DNA of 64,000 bases, taken from positions 6,882,001 to 6,946,000 of the forward strand of contig OZ199840.1 in the NCBI GenBank assembly GCA_964304625.1. Reading direction: 5' to 3'. The stretch is from Kudoa neothunni. Lineage: Eukaryota; Cnidaria. A program made the translations under genes and the position numbers. Positions within the stretch are counted from its first letter, which is position 1; each line of letters starts with the position of its first letter. This document shows, piece after piece, positions 12,510 to 23,613 of the stretch. The notes beneath the pieces are model-generated. The model worked only from the letters and a program-made list of their open reading frames with translations. It was not told the DNA's origin and made no database searches.

Positions 12510-13678
12510 ATATTTTTTTATTCTTGCATGTGCAGAAAGTTACGGAGAATCGGGTAACTGCTGGATATATAGATGGACCGGTCGTGCATAGCACCGCTCG
12601 TACTTACATTAGTTATTTTACATATTAAAAGGTTTTCTCGTATTTAAAATTTTTTAAAAAATGGTTTAATATTATTATTACTCGCTTTAAATAATTTATA
12701 AGCATAACTAATATGAAAAAATCAAAAATAAAAAGTCAATCGAGAATCGGTCGTACGTATCTTTTTGCTTTGACCGCGTGATTAAATTAAGCGTTTTCTT
12801 TTTTACCACGATTAAACGATTAATAAGTTTTTATAGTTACATCAGTGTGGTAGCTAGTTGAAAAATAAAGGATAAACATAGACACATGTTATAGATACAT
12901 AGTAGTATGGATTATAATGATGTCCTCTCTAATTCAAAGAAATATCAATGGCGCAATGACAGTCACTCCCCAATAATTCAGAAACGGATGATGATTTTAT
13001 TGATTAAAAATTGAGCCTTTCAGAGATGACCTTATTTTATTTAGAAAGGATTGGCAACTATTTTAAGCATCATGGTTCAAAAAAGTGGGAGTTAATGTCT
13101 GATTCTATTCCAGATGTTTATTCATTTTTAAATCGTAATTGTAAACAAAAAAAATAATTTTTTTTCATAAACATTTAAGTTATAGCTAATTTTGTGTTTT
13201 AATATTTTTGTGTGTGCCTGCGCACAAAAGTACGTACTATCCGGCCGGGACCGGTAGTACGTACAATTTCCTCGTCCTTAAGGAGATTACGTGCGACCGA
13301 TCCATTATTGTATATATAATATAAAGATAAGCACTGATTACTGCGGAAGATGAGAATATCTGCTAATATATTGCTTACATTCAATTTTTAATTTATTACA
13401 AATATTTAACCAATTGTTATATAAATTTATAAAACTAAAAATTTAGTACAACCAATATTTTAGCGGATATTCCATCCGGTTGCAATAACCAGCCCTCACA
13501 TGGGGATTAAAACATATCCGTTGTAATGTAATTGCCACACTGCCTGCTGAAAATTTTCTAAGTGCAGAACATCGAAATAATCCGACAAAGGAGTGCTTAA
13601 AGTCATGATCATAATGTTTTATTGACGAAATAGAAAGCGACGTGAATTGGAATTGATACAATATTGATGAACAAAAAT
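12510..13678. other. intergenic DNA downstream of SF3A2
   Basis: Contains a GC-rich hairpin at 13230-13264 (listed separately). A short plus-strand piece near 13015-13155 (for example ERIGNYFKHHGSKKWELM) reads as possible coding relic but is not recognised. Otherwise AT-rich. Confidence 0.4.
13230..13264. repeat. GC-rich hairpin
   Basis: GTACGTACTA at 13230-13239 is matched by its exact reverse complement TAGTACGTAC at 13255-13264. CCGG blocks inside extend the stem to about 14 pairs with one bulged base. It stands out from AT-rich surroundings and may be the relic of a foldback element. Confidence 0.7.
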
Positions 13679-14711
13679 CTACACGTCAGCGTTAGTAGCA
13701 ATACCTTTTGCGGCATTTGCTTTAGCTGTTATATTGTCTGAATGGAAATGCAATTGAAGAAAAAATTGTTTCGAGTTGGCATTCCAGTAGGTCCAGAATT
13801 TTCCCTCTGATTTATCTATTTCATCGCTGGGAATCTAATCAACACAAATAATAAGCTTGATTTAATCAGTCGCTAAATAATACTTTAAAAGCAACGGTCT
13901 CATATGGTTCGGCTGCAAAAAGCAGATACTGCCACATTTTTTCAGGGGGCTCGATACGTTGTTCATATGAGGACATAAAGCGATGTTTTGGGGTTATATT
14001 TTCTCCGATTTCTGGATAGTCAATCTAAGTCCACTTGATTAAAAAATGGAGATTTCTGGGAGATACTTTACTTGAAAAAGAAGAGAGCCTTGGTTACATT
14101 GAGCATCAAATTGTTTCGTGACTAAAGACAACAAAAATATTTTTATAAACACCGCAAAAACACACTTTTGTAGCCGGGTCTACCTATTTTGACAAATCTC
14201 TTAATAGGTACTTTGGGTCGTTCCTAGCGCAACTTATTTATAAAAACAAAACGTTAACAAACGGAGAGTTTACAATCAGGGTAGGTGTAACTGCCAGCGA
14301 ATCTTTGGATTCTCTGATAATTCTCTTTTTGCTAAGTTGTATAAAAATTAACAATGTAATAGAAAACAATATCTACAGATTATCTTGATGTTTTTTTCCT
14401 TGGGTGTGAGCAAGATAGCTACCCTAAATTAGAAAATAAACAACAAGACAAAATTTTTCAAATACTTCATTGCTGTGTAATGTCAAACACAACTTGCATT
14501 CATAGGTTCCAAGATGATTTTTTATAAAGTATGGATCCTACAAAATATAAATAGAATTTTAATATCGGTCTAAATTTGGTTATACTTTGTTAAGATCAAT
14601 TGTTTCAAGAGCCAACTTTCGGAGTCTTTCTCTACGATCCTTGTTTGTTTCAGAGAAGGAAGCTACACCTCCGCCTCCAGTTCTCGAAACCACTCTATGT
14701 TGGTAGTCCAT
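13679..14711 (-). CDS. SF3A2: splicing factor 3A subunit 2 (SF3A2/SAP62/Prp11)
   Basis: Eight exons splice in frame to about 227 residues: 14711-14586, 14537-14466, 14423-14377, 14331-14274, 14199-14166, 14121-14072, 14024-13884, 13834-13679. SF3A2 is part of the U2 snRNP SF3a complex and is needed for branch-site recognition in the nucleus. The start has MDYQHR, TGGGGVASFSE and DRRERLRKLALETID. The matrin-type C2H2 zinc finger follows as YECKLCLTLH with GSYLAHTQGKKH, then FVKIGRPGYK, LLFQIDYPEI and RFMSSYEQRIEPP, ending after KFWTYWN and FFLQLHF. All are very close to animal SF3A2. The long proline-rich tail of vertebrate proteins is absent: a TAG follows about 20 residues after the conserved domain. 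All GT-AG introns are 36-75 nt. Confidence 0.96.
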
Positions 14712-15242
14712 TTTACTAAATTATCTGCGCACGCTTCTCGTTTGGACTTGTTGGTATTACCGATAGTGTTGCCTCATGCGAACAAAATTCTACGATTTTA
14801 AATAAATTTTTAGATAGCTTTAGAAATTTTTGAAATATAAGTGTTGTAGACTAACCAACAATGACTATTTAACGGCAGCTTTACTTCTACGTTACATCAC
14901 CCTTTTATTATTATCGGTCCTTTCGGACCACGCGTGTGTTATAATTGCTGCCTTTGGCGTGTCGTGTATAAATCATGCCAACAAGAACATATAATCGTCT
15001 TTAATATTATTGATTAATGGAGTAATTCCTTGTATTCTTCTCTCTCCTTACGTACTTCACTTCAAAAAACTTTAAGCAAATTGAATTAGGCTTAAAATAA
15101 TTAACAGCGCCTATTATTTCACATAAAAATGTATGATATATCTAATTTATTAAATTAGATATCTCTGTTGGAACCGAGGACATTTTTCAACTCGCTCAAT
15201 CATTAGATAATAATACCAAAATTTCTTTTCGAAAAATTTAAT
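14712..15242. other. upstream region of SF3A2
   Basis: Probable promoter region of SF3A2, with a small GGTCC-TTTC-GGACC hairpin near 14915. No coding sequence is recognised. An AT palindrome lies at 15138-15162. Confidence 0.4.
15138..15162. repeat. AT-rich perfect palindrome
   Basis: ATATCTAATTT (15138-15148) and its exact reverse complement (15152-15162) are separated by three bases. Function unknown; it lies about 80 bases from the TTAA that begins the next piggyBac. Confidence 0.6.
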
Positions 15243-16902
15243 TTAACCCTCTAATTACATTGGGTTCAAAATGACCCCAGATTTTTATTGGATAAATTTT
15301 ATTAATAAATTTTTATAATAACAATGGTGAAGTATTTAAAAAATCTAATGGCTGAATTTGGAGTAAAACGATATTATATACATTAATTAGTCTCATTTAA
15401 TCTTCATTTCGCTCACGATCGCTGAATTAACAAAAAAGTGTCGTGTTTATTTTAAGAGTTAATATGGAAATAGTATTTTTGTATTATATTTTAACTATCC
15501 TAAATTATATGATAAAGCAATGATCTTGTTTTACTCAACATTATATAACAGTAATGCATGAGCAACTTAAATATTGTGCGCAATTTTATCGCGGGACGAT
15601 GAGTGATGTTGAGATATCAAGTGGTGAATACGAATCGTCAGGAAATGAATTTAAAGATATTCTGTCTGAAATTTCTGAATCGTCAGATGAACTTTTGGAA
15701 ACTGTTGAAACCGATAGCTTCACAACTAGTAAAAATGGAATCACCTGGAGTTTAACCAAACCTGTTGTTTCTAAAACATCAGCTAAAAATATAATGAACT
15801 CGCATCACGGTTCGACGGCCTATTGTTTACAGAGAGTTCGTAATATTTTTGGCTGTCTTTCCATAATGTTTACTACAAGTATTCGTGAAAGAATTATTGA
15901 ATGTACAAACATTTTTGGGCGTAGCCATTTTAAAGAAAATTGGACTGACATCGACTCCACAGATTTTGATGGATAATTCGGCATTCTTATCCTTATGTCT
16001 GTTCACAAGGATCAGTCGGAGCCAATGGCAGAATTGTTCAGTGTGTCTGAAGGCAGAGAAATGTATAGACAAATTTTTTCAAGGATAAGATTTTACCAAA
16101 TCTCACAATCTCTTCATTTTGATGGTGTAAAAACTAGGTTAGAGAGAAGAACCACGGATAAATCTTGTCCAATACGTGAGATGTGGAAAATATGGACACG
16201 AAAATTACCGAAATATTTCTACTCAAATCAAGACGACACAATTGACGAGCAGTTGGTTGCGTTCAAGGGAAGATGCCCTTTTGGCAATATATGCCTTTGA
16301 AACCAGCGATGTATGGCCTAAAGTTTTTTTTACTCGTTGACCCAATTGAAAAGTTTGTTTTAAATATCTCTCCGTACCTGGGTAAATATGGAAATAAGGA
16401 ACGAAACTTAAATGTTGCTGAAGGTATTGTCCTATCATTCTCTGAACCGATACATCACTCAGGAAGAAATATCGTGGCTGACAATTTTTTTCTTTTTTTC
16501 CACTTGCATCAAAGCTACTACAAAAAAATCGGCATACCTGGGTATTATTCGACACAACAAAAGATAACTTCCAACTTGAGTGCTTGCTTCAAAAAAAGAG
16601 AATTGTATAATACAACTTTTGTCTTTTTTGAGAAAAATATACTAACGTCGTATGTCAATAAAAAAATAAAGCTGTCATTCTAATCTCAACTGGAACCTCC
16701 AATTTAAACATCCACGACATCTCACAAAAAACCCGAAATTATCATTTGCTACAATAAAGCGAAGGATGGAGCAGGATGGCACAAGGTTCAAGAAAATTTG
16801 TCCGTGTCCGACATATTTAAAAAAATTGTCCGCGTCCGACCCTAAATAATCCATACATAAACAGCTGAGCGTGCGCACAGTCCTCAAAAAACCTTTGTAC
16901 AT
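15243..16902 (+). mobile_element. piggyBac element, right end not found
   Basis: TTAA at 15243-15246 is followed by CCCTCTAATTACATTGGG and a near-palindrome TGGGTTCA/TGACCCCA. A piggyBac transposase relic follows. No matching right terminus is seen before the next piggyBac-type end at 16903, so this copy is probably truncated. Confidence 0.65.
15554..16830 (+). pseudogene. piggyBac transposase (broken)
   Basis: Three or more frames together cover a piggyBac transposase. The acidic N-terminus (15554-15976) contains SDVEISSGEYESSGNE. 15995-16300 has the region leading to DDTIDEQLVAFKGRCPF with the first catalytic Asp. 16273-16683 has KPAMYGLKFFLLVD and GRNIVADNFF with the second Asp. Near 16700-16760 a degraded version of the lysine-glycine-glycine third-Asp segment is readable in another frame. 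Shifts occur near 15976, 16290 and 16680. Such proteins cut and paste DNA at TTAA. Confidence 0.8.
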
Positions 16903-17109
16903 TTAACCCTTTGAGGACAACCATAGGTTCCACGCGCCCACCTCAATATTATTTTGTTGTCAAGTTGGTTACATTTAGAGTATTTTCGTCAGAACGTTTA
17001 CCAATTTTACTACATTAATCGATAAATTATATTTTTTTAAGAAGTAGATCAAATTCTGGCGAAAATACTTAAAATATAACAAGTTGATTAACTAAATTAG
17101 TTTTAAAAA
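16903..17109 (+). mobile_element. piggyBac-type left end, cut by a Tigger insertion
   Basis: TTAA (16903-16906) followed by CCCTTTGAGGACAACC and GGTTCCACGC looks like the start of another piggyBac family. Only about 200 bp remain before the Tigger terminus at 17112. No coding content. Confidence 0.5.
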
Positions 17110-17154
17110 TACAATAGGCAATCGATTTTTCGTACTTTTCGGAGTATGTGCGTC

Positions 17155-18465
17155 TTAACCCCTTCTTGCCTGAATTTTTATTTATCCTCTAAAAAAATTT
17201 TTGTGGGCTAATATTTTTAAGTTGTAAGTTTTGTTCAGTAGACTGAACAATGGGATTTTGTGGTAAAGAAAATGCGCAAAAAAGAAATCGAATTATTATA
17301 ACAGTAACAGATAGAGTTATCAATAAAACAATAATTTTAAGTATTATGGTACACATAAAAACAATTTTTACCTTTACAAGGCAACAAGGTGCGCCACATT
17401 TTAAGAAAATTATTTAAGTGTTTCTTCCACAACTTCTGCATCTACTGAGCGTAGATACTACCTCTGGAAAATGGCCGACATTATCATATCTAATGTGATC
17501 TGATAAAAGAGTATTTCTCTTGCGTTTCGATATAGTAGATTCCATTATTTTTTGTGAATTACAATCATTAACCGGACGACCACGTTTTCGAGTTTGTATT
17601 AATGTTTGGTTTTTATACAATAATGATTCACAGATTGAATATGTGAACGAAAGCAAATCAAGAACTTTACTCTTGTTTACATTAGTCATGGAATTTTGCC
17701 TCCGATACAATAACCACGAATTAGTGATCGCGGTGTTAATGCCCAAAAAAATATTCGCATGTAAAATTTGTTGCATCTATGGTATAACCTATATAGTGAC
17801 ATTAGCACATCGGACAAATCAACACCACCCATGTTTTTGTTATATTCCGATACAACAGCTCGACAATCGAATTCAACGCGTTTTTGTCGCCTATCATATC
17901 GATTTACAGTTGTTAGAGGTTTACTACCAGAATGAGTGGATGATAAAGTCACAACGGAGCTACCATACCATCGAGTTGATATTAATGCATCATTAGAGCT
18001 TTGAGCAACATCAAATGAGCCACGTCCTTTTTTTCATTAAACCTTTTTTACCGAGTAAAGGACATCCTTTAATTCTATTATTTCTAATAGTCCCCACAGA
18101 ATATATTCCCCTTTTTTTCAATATAAGTTGCATCCGGAATGATGTGAACCAGTTGTCGAAATACAATAGATACATCCTATTCTTTGGAAGTTGTTCACAT
18201 AATTTTATTACAAAATCCCCGGAAACCAAACCACAGCTTTCTTTTACAACAGGCAATTTTCTTTATAATTTTATCTTTGTGATTAAATAAAAATTTATGC
18301 TGTTGTAAATTTTGAGTTAATTGATTTCGAATTAAATTATTGCAGCGACAAGAAACGATAGTAATGGTTTTTTATCTTGTCTCATCAATTTTTATCAATT
18401 TTGATAATCAATAACGAAGAACTGCTATAAAAAATCAAAAAATAACTGAGAAACGACTTTAAGGA
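17155..18465 (-). mobile_element. piggyBac element inserted in Tigger 1
   Basis: TTAA at 17155-17158 is followed by CCCCTTCTTGCCTGAA. At 17231-17250 lies a perfect subterminal palindrome, TTGTTCAGT-AG-ACTGAACAA. The transposase relic runs on the minus strand. The opposite terminus was not identified; the change back to Tigger sequence is near 18465. Confidence 0.65.
17350..18256 (-). pseudogene. piggyBac transposase, N-terminal half missing
   Basis: Read from 18256 downward: KESCGLVSGDFVIKLCEQLP, then YFDNWFTS with the second catalytic Asp, then (in another frame) NMGGVDLSDVLMSLY with the third. The C-terminal cysteine-rich zinc domain begins RCRSCGRNT and continues after an in-frame stop with KCGAPCCL (17404 down to about 17350). 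The segment with the first Asp is gone. It is most like the PGBD2/3-type proteins and like the copy at 23840-25482. Confidence 0.8.
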
Positions 18466-18529
18466 TAACTCTTGTGGAAATAACCAGTCATCTTAGTTGG
18501 GCTAAACTTTTTTGAATAATACGTTCGAC

Positions 18530-19900
18530 AGCGTATTTTCCAACTTTATACATTTATACACACGTTGTACTCATCAATTGCATTACGCTTTACGAAACTT
18601 TGAAGTTTTTTAATTGATTCTATAACTTCCTTTGAAGAAATATCATCGATTGGTAAATCCAAGGATATATCGTCATCATAATGGTTCTTTTACCTTTTCT
18701 ATGTTATGCTGTAAGTTAATTGAATATTCATGATCCATAGAAAATTATCGTGCTCCACTAGAATCATCTAGTCAATTTCTGTTAGTTCATGGAGTGTAAT
18801 TTCATTATTTATATCTTTATCGTTAGCAGAAGAAAACCTAGCTTTAAAACAATTTAATGTGATCTTATTGCTAACAGACTCTCACGCTTCTTTAGTTAAA
18901 AATATAGATTCCAGATAATCTGGGGAAGTTGAGAGACAGAGAGTCAGCTTCTGTGAACGCAAAAAACGTTTTAAAATGTCTCTTTTATATGTCGTTTTGA
19001 ACGAATGTATAATACCCTGATTTATAGACCGCAAAACACTTATCGTATTTTGAGGAAAAAAACCATTTGTATATGGCTTAAATCGTTGTGAAAATTAGAA
19101 ATTGCATTGTCGAATATAAAACATTTTTAGTGGAATTGCTTCAAAAAACTTATTTAAACCAGTTATATATTTTATAAACATATGATCGGTCATTTATGCA
19201 TTTCGCGGCATTCATATTTTAGTAGAAAATTTTTTACATTTTTGGAGCACCTCGATTTAGCATAAGGCCAAATAATCAAAGGACCGAGTTTCTTACCAGA
19301 TTTGAAAGCACAAAAGAGGATTGTTATCAATTTTTTCTCTTTATTATTCGTTATAGGCATTCTCCCTAGTTGTGACATAGGTCTTTCCTAAAACTATGCA
19401 AACATATGAAAAAAAAATTTTGGTTAGTGTTGCTGATAGTATAGTGCAGTTTCTTCAATTTTAAAAATACAGTCGGGTGAGCCGTCCTTTATTATATCTA
19501 ATAACATCGAAATCCACTTTTAATTGTTTCGCTGTCAACGATACAAAAATCATCATGATAATATTTCCATTTTTGGGTTGAATATTGATTAAAGCCCTCT
19601 AAACCGCCGATTATTAATGAATCCTCACACGAATAATTTGAGCGCAATTCTCTCATTTTATTAATCATATCCATAGAAGTTAGTTCTATTTTTTGTGCGC
19701 ATCAAATTAATCCACTCAAACTCCTCAGAATCACGCTCTTTGTTGATACTACATTTCAAATTTTTTTCGGTGAAGCTATCCCACCTTCATGGGATCTCAA
19801 TATTTCTTCTTTCTTATTAAGAATGTCATCCAATGTTGAAATTGTAGTAAGTTTAAAATGTAGAACGGTAGCATCATCCGCTCCCTTATTAGGCAAGTGT
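18530..19900 (-). pseudogene. pogo/Tigger transposase 1 (heavily decayed)
   Basis: Pieces in several frames follow Tigger order. Near 19190-19378 is ITILFCAFKSGKKLGPL, the segment after the first catalytic Asp. Around 19050-19130 are IFDNAIS and an NT-SV-RSINQGIIHSFK series, equivalent to the LLIDNAPSH and NTTSVLQPLDQGVI blocks. At 18560-18690 is the C-terminal IDDISSKEVIESIKKLQ repeat. Many stops; no functional protein. Confidence 0.7.
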
Positions 19901-20330
19901 TAAAAAATTCGATTATCTCAAATTTTTCCTTAGTTGTTATACTTTTTTTTGTTTTGTTCTGCCCTCTAAAAACTACGAAAAACCCTCAAGTTCCCTCGAA
20001 AAATTCCAAAAAAAGTACGTAAAATCCGCGACGATGGATTTTTCGTATTTTCATCATTTTTTCTTTATTTGCAAACTTTTTTAATTTAATTTTAATATGA
20101 TATTCTAATATTGAATATTTACTTTTACAGAAATTTTCAGAGTAAACAAGCAACAAAAAGTTAAAAAGTGCGAAAAATCGATCGCCTGCCTACTGTGCTA
20201 CCAAGAGCGCTCGTGTCTTACAATAATCTCAGGATAATCTCCAAGTTTGTCGGATTCTTCCAGTATAAAATAAGATAAAAAATTTAATCGTACTCTTATT
20301 CCTTCTATTCATTCCAAAATTAATTTTTAT

Positions 20331-22515
20331 TTAACCCTCCGTGGCACGCATGGTGTCCAATAGGCCCCTCGTGAATTTTCGTCTCCCATAATTCTGGTTT
20401 TAATAAACTCAATTCTAAACGGGAAATTCTATTCGCATATGTTGGATCCAGTAAGGTGCGCAAAAGAAAAAGGAGATCCAAGTAAGAACACAAGAGAGAA
20501 TTGAAAAAAGTGGGACAATTATATGGCTTAAATACAGCGAGGAGCGCCAGTTCCAGAATTCGATGCGGTGAGGAAAAAAAATGACTAGTGCAGCGAGGGT
20601 TCCGTGGGAAAGTAGTATTTCGTCATCGTTCATTGCTGTGGTCCATATTCGCCGTATTCCCATGTACCAAATTGTGGAGGAACTGTTGTTGGTTATCTTT
20701 GGAGGGAAAACGGGTCATAGGACCAACTTGTCAGCCGTAGAAATCGAAATTACCGACAACCATATATTTCCCGACTTGTACTCTTATTCTCCCACGGAAC
20801 ATTTGAATGGGAAACTAGTTTAACTTTTCTCACGCAGAAAGTCGAAGTTCCCATGACTCAACAGCATATTTTTGTTTATTTAACTTTTCTGTTAACTTAG
20901 ATGGATTTCAGAAAATTTCTTGACAGTGTTAGCAACGATTCTTATGTATCCGATCTAGAGTCCTATAGCGATGACTCATGTATTGATGATTTGGTATTAG
21001 AAACAAATAATAATTCGAGTTCTGGATCATTTGATGATGTAGAAGAAACCGATATATCTAAAAATTACTCAACTTTGGAAATTTCTGATGGAAATAAAGA
21101 TATATTTTATGGAAAGAACTTTGAATAGTCAGCTAATCCTGTAGGATTATTTTCTAAAAAGAGGAAGCATGATATTTTAAACGAAAAAAATCAAATACAC
21201 ACTCTTGATAATATTAACACAGAATCTCACGTCTGGAGTTTATTTTGTACAGATGCAATATTAAATAATATACGTTATCACATCAACAACCATCAAAAAA
21301 CATTAACTCAAATCTCAAACGAGAACGCGATTGCATGGAATTTAATCTATGTGTTTAAAAGCATTCATTGGTTTGCATTACTTTCTTGCAATAAAAACGG
21401 CAAATTTGACCGATATGAATGAACTTTGGGTAGATGATGACTTGGGCATTCCGTTGTGCGAAAAAGTTTTCAGTTTACATTGATTCAAATTATTGAAAAA
21501 ATGTCTACACAATGCGGGAAACTTGCCAGGCTCCACTCATCATAAATTTGAAAAAATTAAAGATGTTTTCAACGACGTCAAATCAAAATGTTTAAAATAT
21601 TATTCCCCCTCGGAATATTTAGTCATTGATGAAATGCTAAAGTCATTTAGAGGGCGGTGTATTTTTAAACAATACCTGCCAAAAAAGCCTGAAAAAATGG
21701 GCTTAAAATATTCAATATGGCGGATTCAAAGACATTTTATACTTTAAACCTAGATGTTTATTTGGGTGCTCAGAAAAACGTGGATAATACTGCTCAAAGT
21801 GTAGTTATGCGTCTAGCGCAGCCAGTTTTAGGTTCTGGCAGAAATATAACTTTAGATAATTGGTTTTCTTCTGTTCCCTCTTTTTCAGGAATTGTCAAAA
21901 AAATGTAATAACGGCTTTCGGGGTTTTAAAAAAATTAAAAAAGAAATTCCAGAAATCATTTCATTTTATAACTCTACCAAGGGTGGTGTTGATACAACTG
22001 ATCAAATGTGTGCCAATTATTCCACCTATTGAACAATTAGAAGATGGCCGGCAGTAATATTCCACACTTTGTTAGACGTAGTATCAATCAACACTTTTAT
22101 TATTTACAATATCAAATTGAATAAAACAATAAGAAGGAAAGATTTTTTGAAATCGTTGTCCATGCAGCATGCAGCTCATAGAATAACAAATTTGTAGAAA
22201 ATGTTTTAAACACAACTTATTTAAAAAAACTTTATAGAACCACCAAAATCAATTTCTCACAATAATCGAACAATCTAGTCGCCAAAAAACGTTGCCACTT
22301 GTGTCCTCGCGCAAAACGATAAAAACCCTGAACAACATGCCACAATTGGAAAAATCAAGTTTGCACGGAACGCTCTAACGTTATATGCGACAGCTGTTTA
22401 AAAAATTTCAATTAAAATAATATGTGAGAATTTAATCGAGTTTTTTTCCGTGGGTTCCAACGGAACCCATGCGTTCGTTCGTGTTAAGTTTTTTGCGCGT
22501 GCCACGGAAGGTTAA
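20331..22515 (+). mobile_element. piggyBac element with both ends (CCCTCCGTGGCACGC family)
   Basis: TTAA duplications at 20331-20334 and 22512-22515 bound a 2.18-kb element. The left end CCCTCCGTGGCACGC is matched by GCGTGCCACGGAAGG on the right. The right subterminal region holds a perfect palindrome GGGTTCC-AAC-GGAACCC (about 22455-22471). Confidence 0.9.
20901..22200 (+). pseudogene. piggyBac transposase (broken by shifts and stops)
   Basis: The ATG at 20901 starts an acidic N-terminus (SYVSDLESYSDDSCIDD). After a stop at 21126-21128 the same frame continues with HVWSLFCTDAI. Later frames give YLVIDEMLKSFRGRCIF (first Asp, about 21620-21660), ITLDNWFSSVPSFSG (second, about 21850) and KGGVDTTDQM (third, about 21980). 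All three catalytic Asp positions are therefore readable, but at least four frame changes or stops break the gene. Confidence 0.85.
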
Positions 22516-23397
22516 AATTAAATAAATAACACATATAGGAGATTCAAAGGCCTATAAACACTAAATACTATTGTTCGGTTTTGAAAAGAGATCTACTATG
22601 TTCTATCCATAGGGAAAAAATTTTTTGTTAGTTTAGTTTAAAGTTTATTTGATATTACTCCAAACAGCATACATAACATTTTTAACACATTCTATATAAT
22701 AATTAAAAGATTCTCTTTGTATATAATGGGTGAAAATTCATTCTAATTGACACTCACTCCGAAGTGAACCAATGTCAATATTATACAGGTACTTTTAATC
22801 TGCTTATTGATACAGGCAACTAGAAAATTTCTTATTTCTGATACCGATATATATTACGTAAGCAATTATAAGTGAATTAGTGATTTTTTGTAATAGTACC
22901 ATCCTTCTAAATGTATACTAAAAGATGTATTTAAAAAAAGTTTCTCCATGGCACATGCGTACTGCTGCAGACATACACACAGTCACTACTACTTTATATA
23001 TACAGATGATCGATTAAAAAATTACATGGAAATTATAGAGAAAATGAAAAGATAAAAATAAAAATTTCGGAAAAAAATAATTGGAGTTCCTAAAATATCC
23101 CGTCCGTCCCGCAAGGGTTAATCATGTACTTTGGAACATTCTACAATGTTCTAATGATTTCGATAAGTCGATGTAATTGGCACCATTAAGGATAATGTGC
23201 ATCCAGATGTGACGGTATTTGTTCAATCGGTAAAAATATGGTGGTCGTCGATCAAAACTTTCCTATGTGGAAAAATCGTTAATTCGAAATTTAGTAGATG
23301 ATGACTGCATTACAAGTTTTGCGAAATTGTCTAAAAATTTATTTTCCTACCACGTTTGACCCTTTTTTAAATAAAAATGAGATAAATTCCATTATTT
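22516..23397. other. AT-rich DNA with an orphan piggyBac-type end
   Basis: At 23118-23121 a TTAA is preceded by CGTCCCGCAAGGG, the same terminus type as at 55471 (CCCTTCCGGGACG read inward). The partner end is not evident. No genes recognised. Confidence 0.45.
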
Positions 23398-23613
23398 GAT
23401 ATCAGTTGTATTTTTTTTTCGTTTACAAGGTAAAACCCCTGGCGCAACTTATTAGGTTGTGGAATTCTGGTTGGTCAGACCTCTTCCACTCACGCTTTGG
23501 GCACCGCAGGACGTAACATGAAATCCCGTCGCTTATCTTTATGCGGTAGCGTGGAACTTTAAGCCACTAAACATCCTCGCCTCAGGGCGACCACCACCCC
23601 AAACCCTGTCCCT

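Larger units (their letters stand above)
17112..20195 (-). mobile_element. pogo/Tigger element 1, interrupted by a piggyBac
   Basis: The left end CAATAGGCAATCGATTTTTC (17112 on) is the inverted partner of 20163-20195, which reads CAGTAGGCAGGCGATCGATT on the other strand. A TA dinucleotide precedes the left end (17110-17111); the right end is followed by TG instead. The Tigger coding relic lies between 18530 and about 20000. A piggyBac sits in its 3' part from 17155. Confidence 0.7.
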
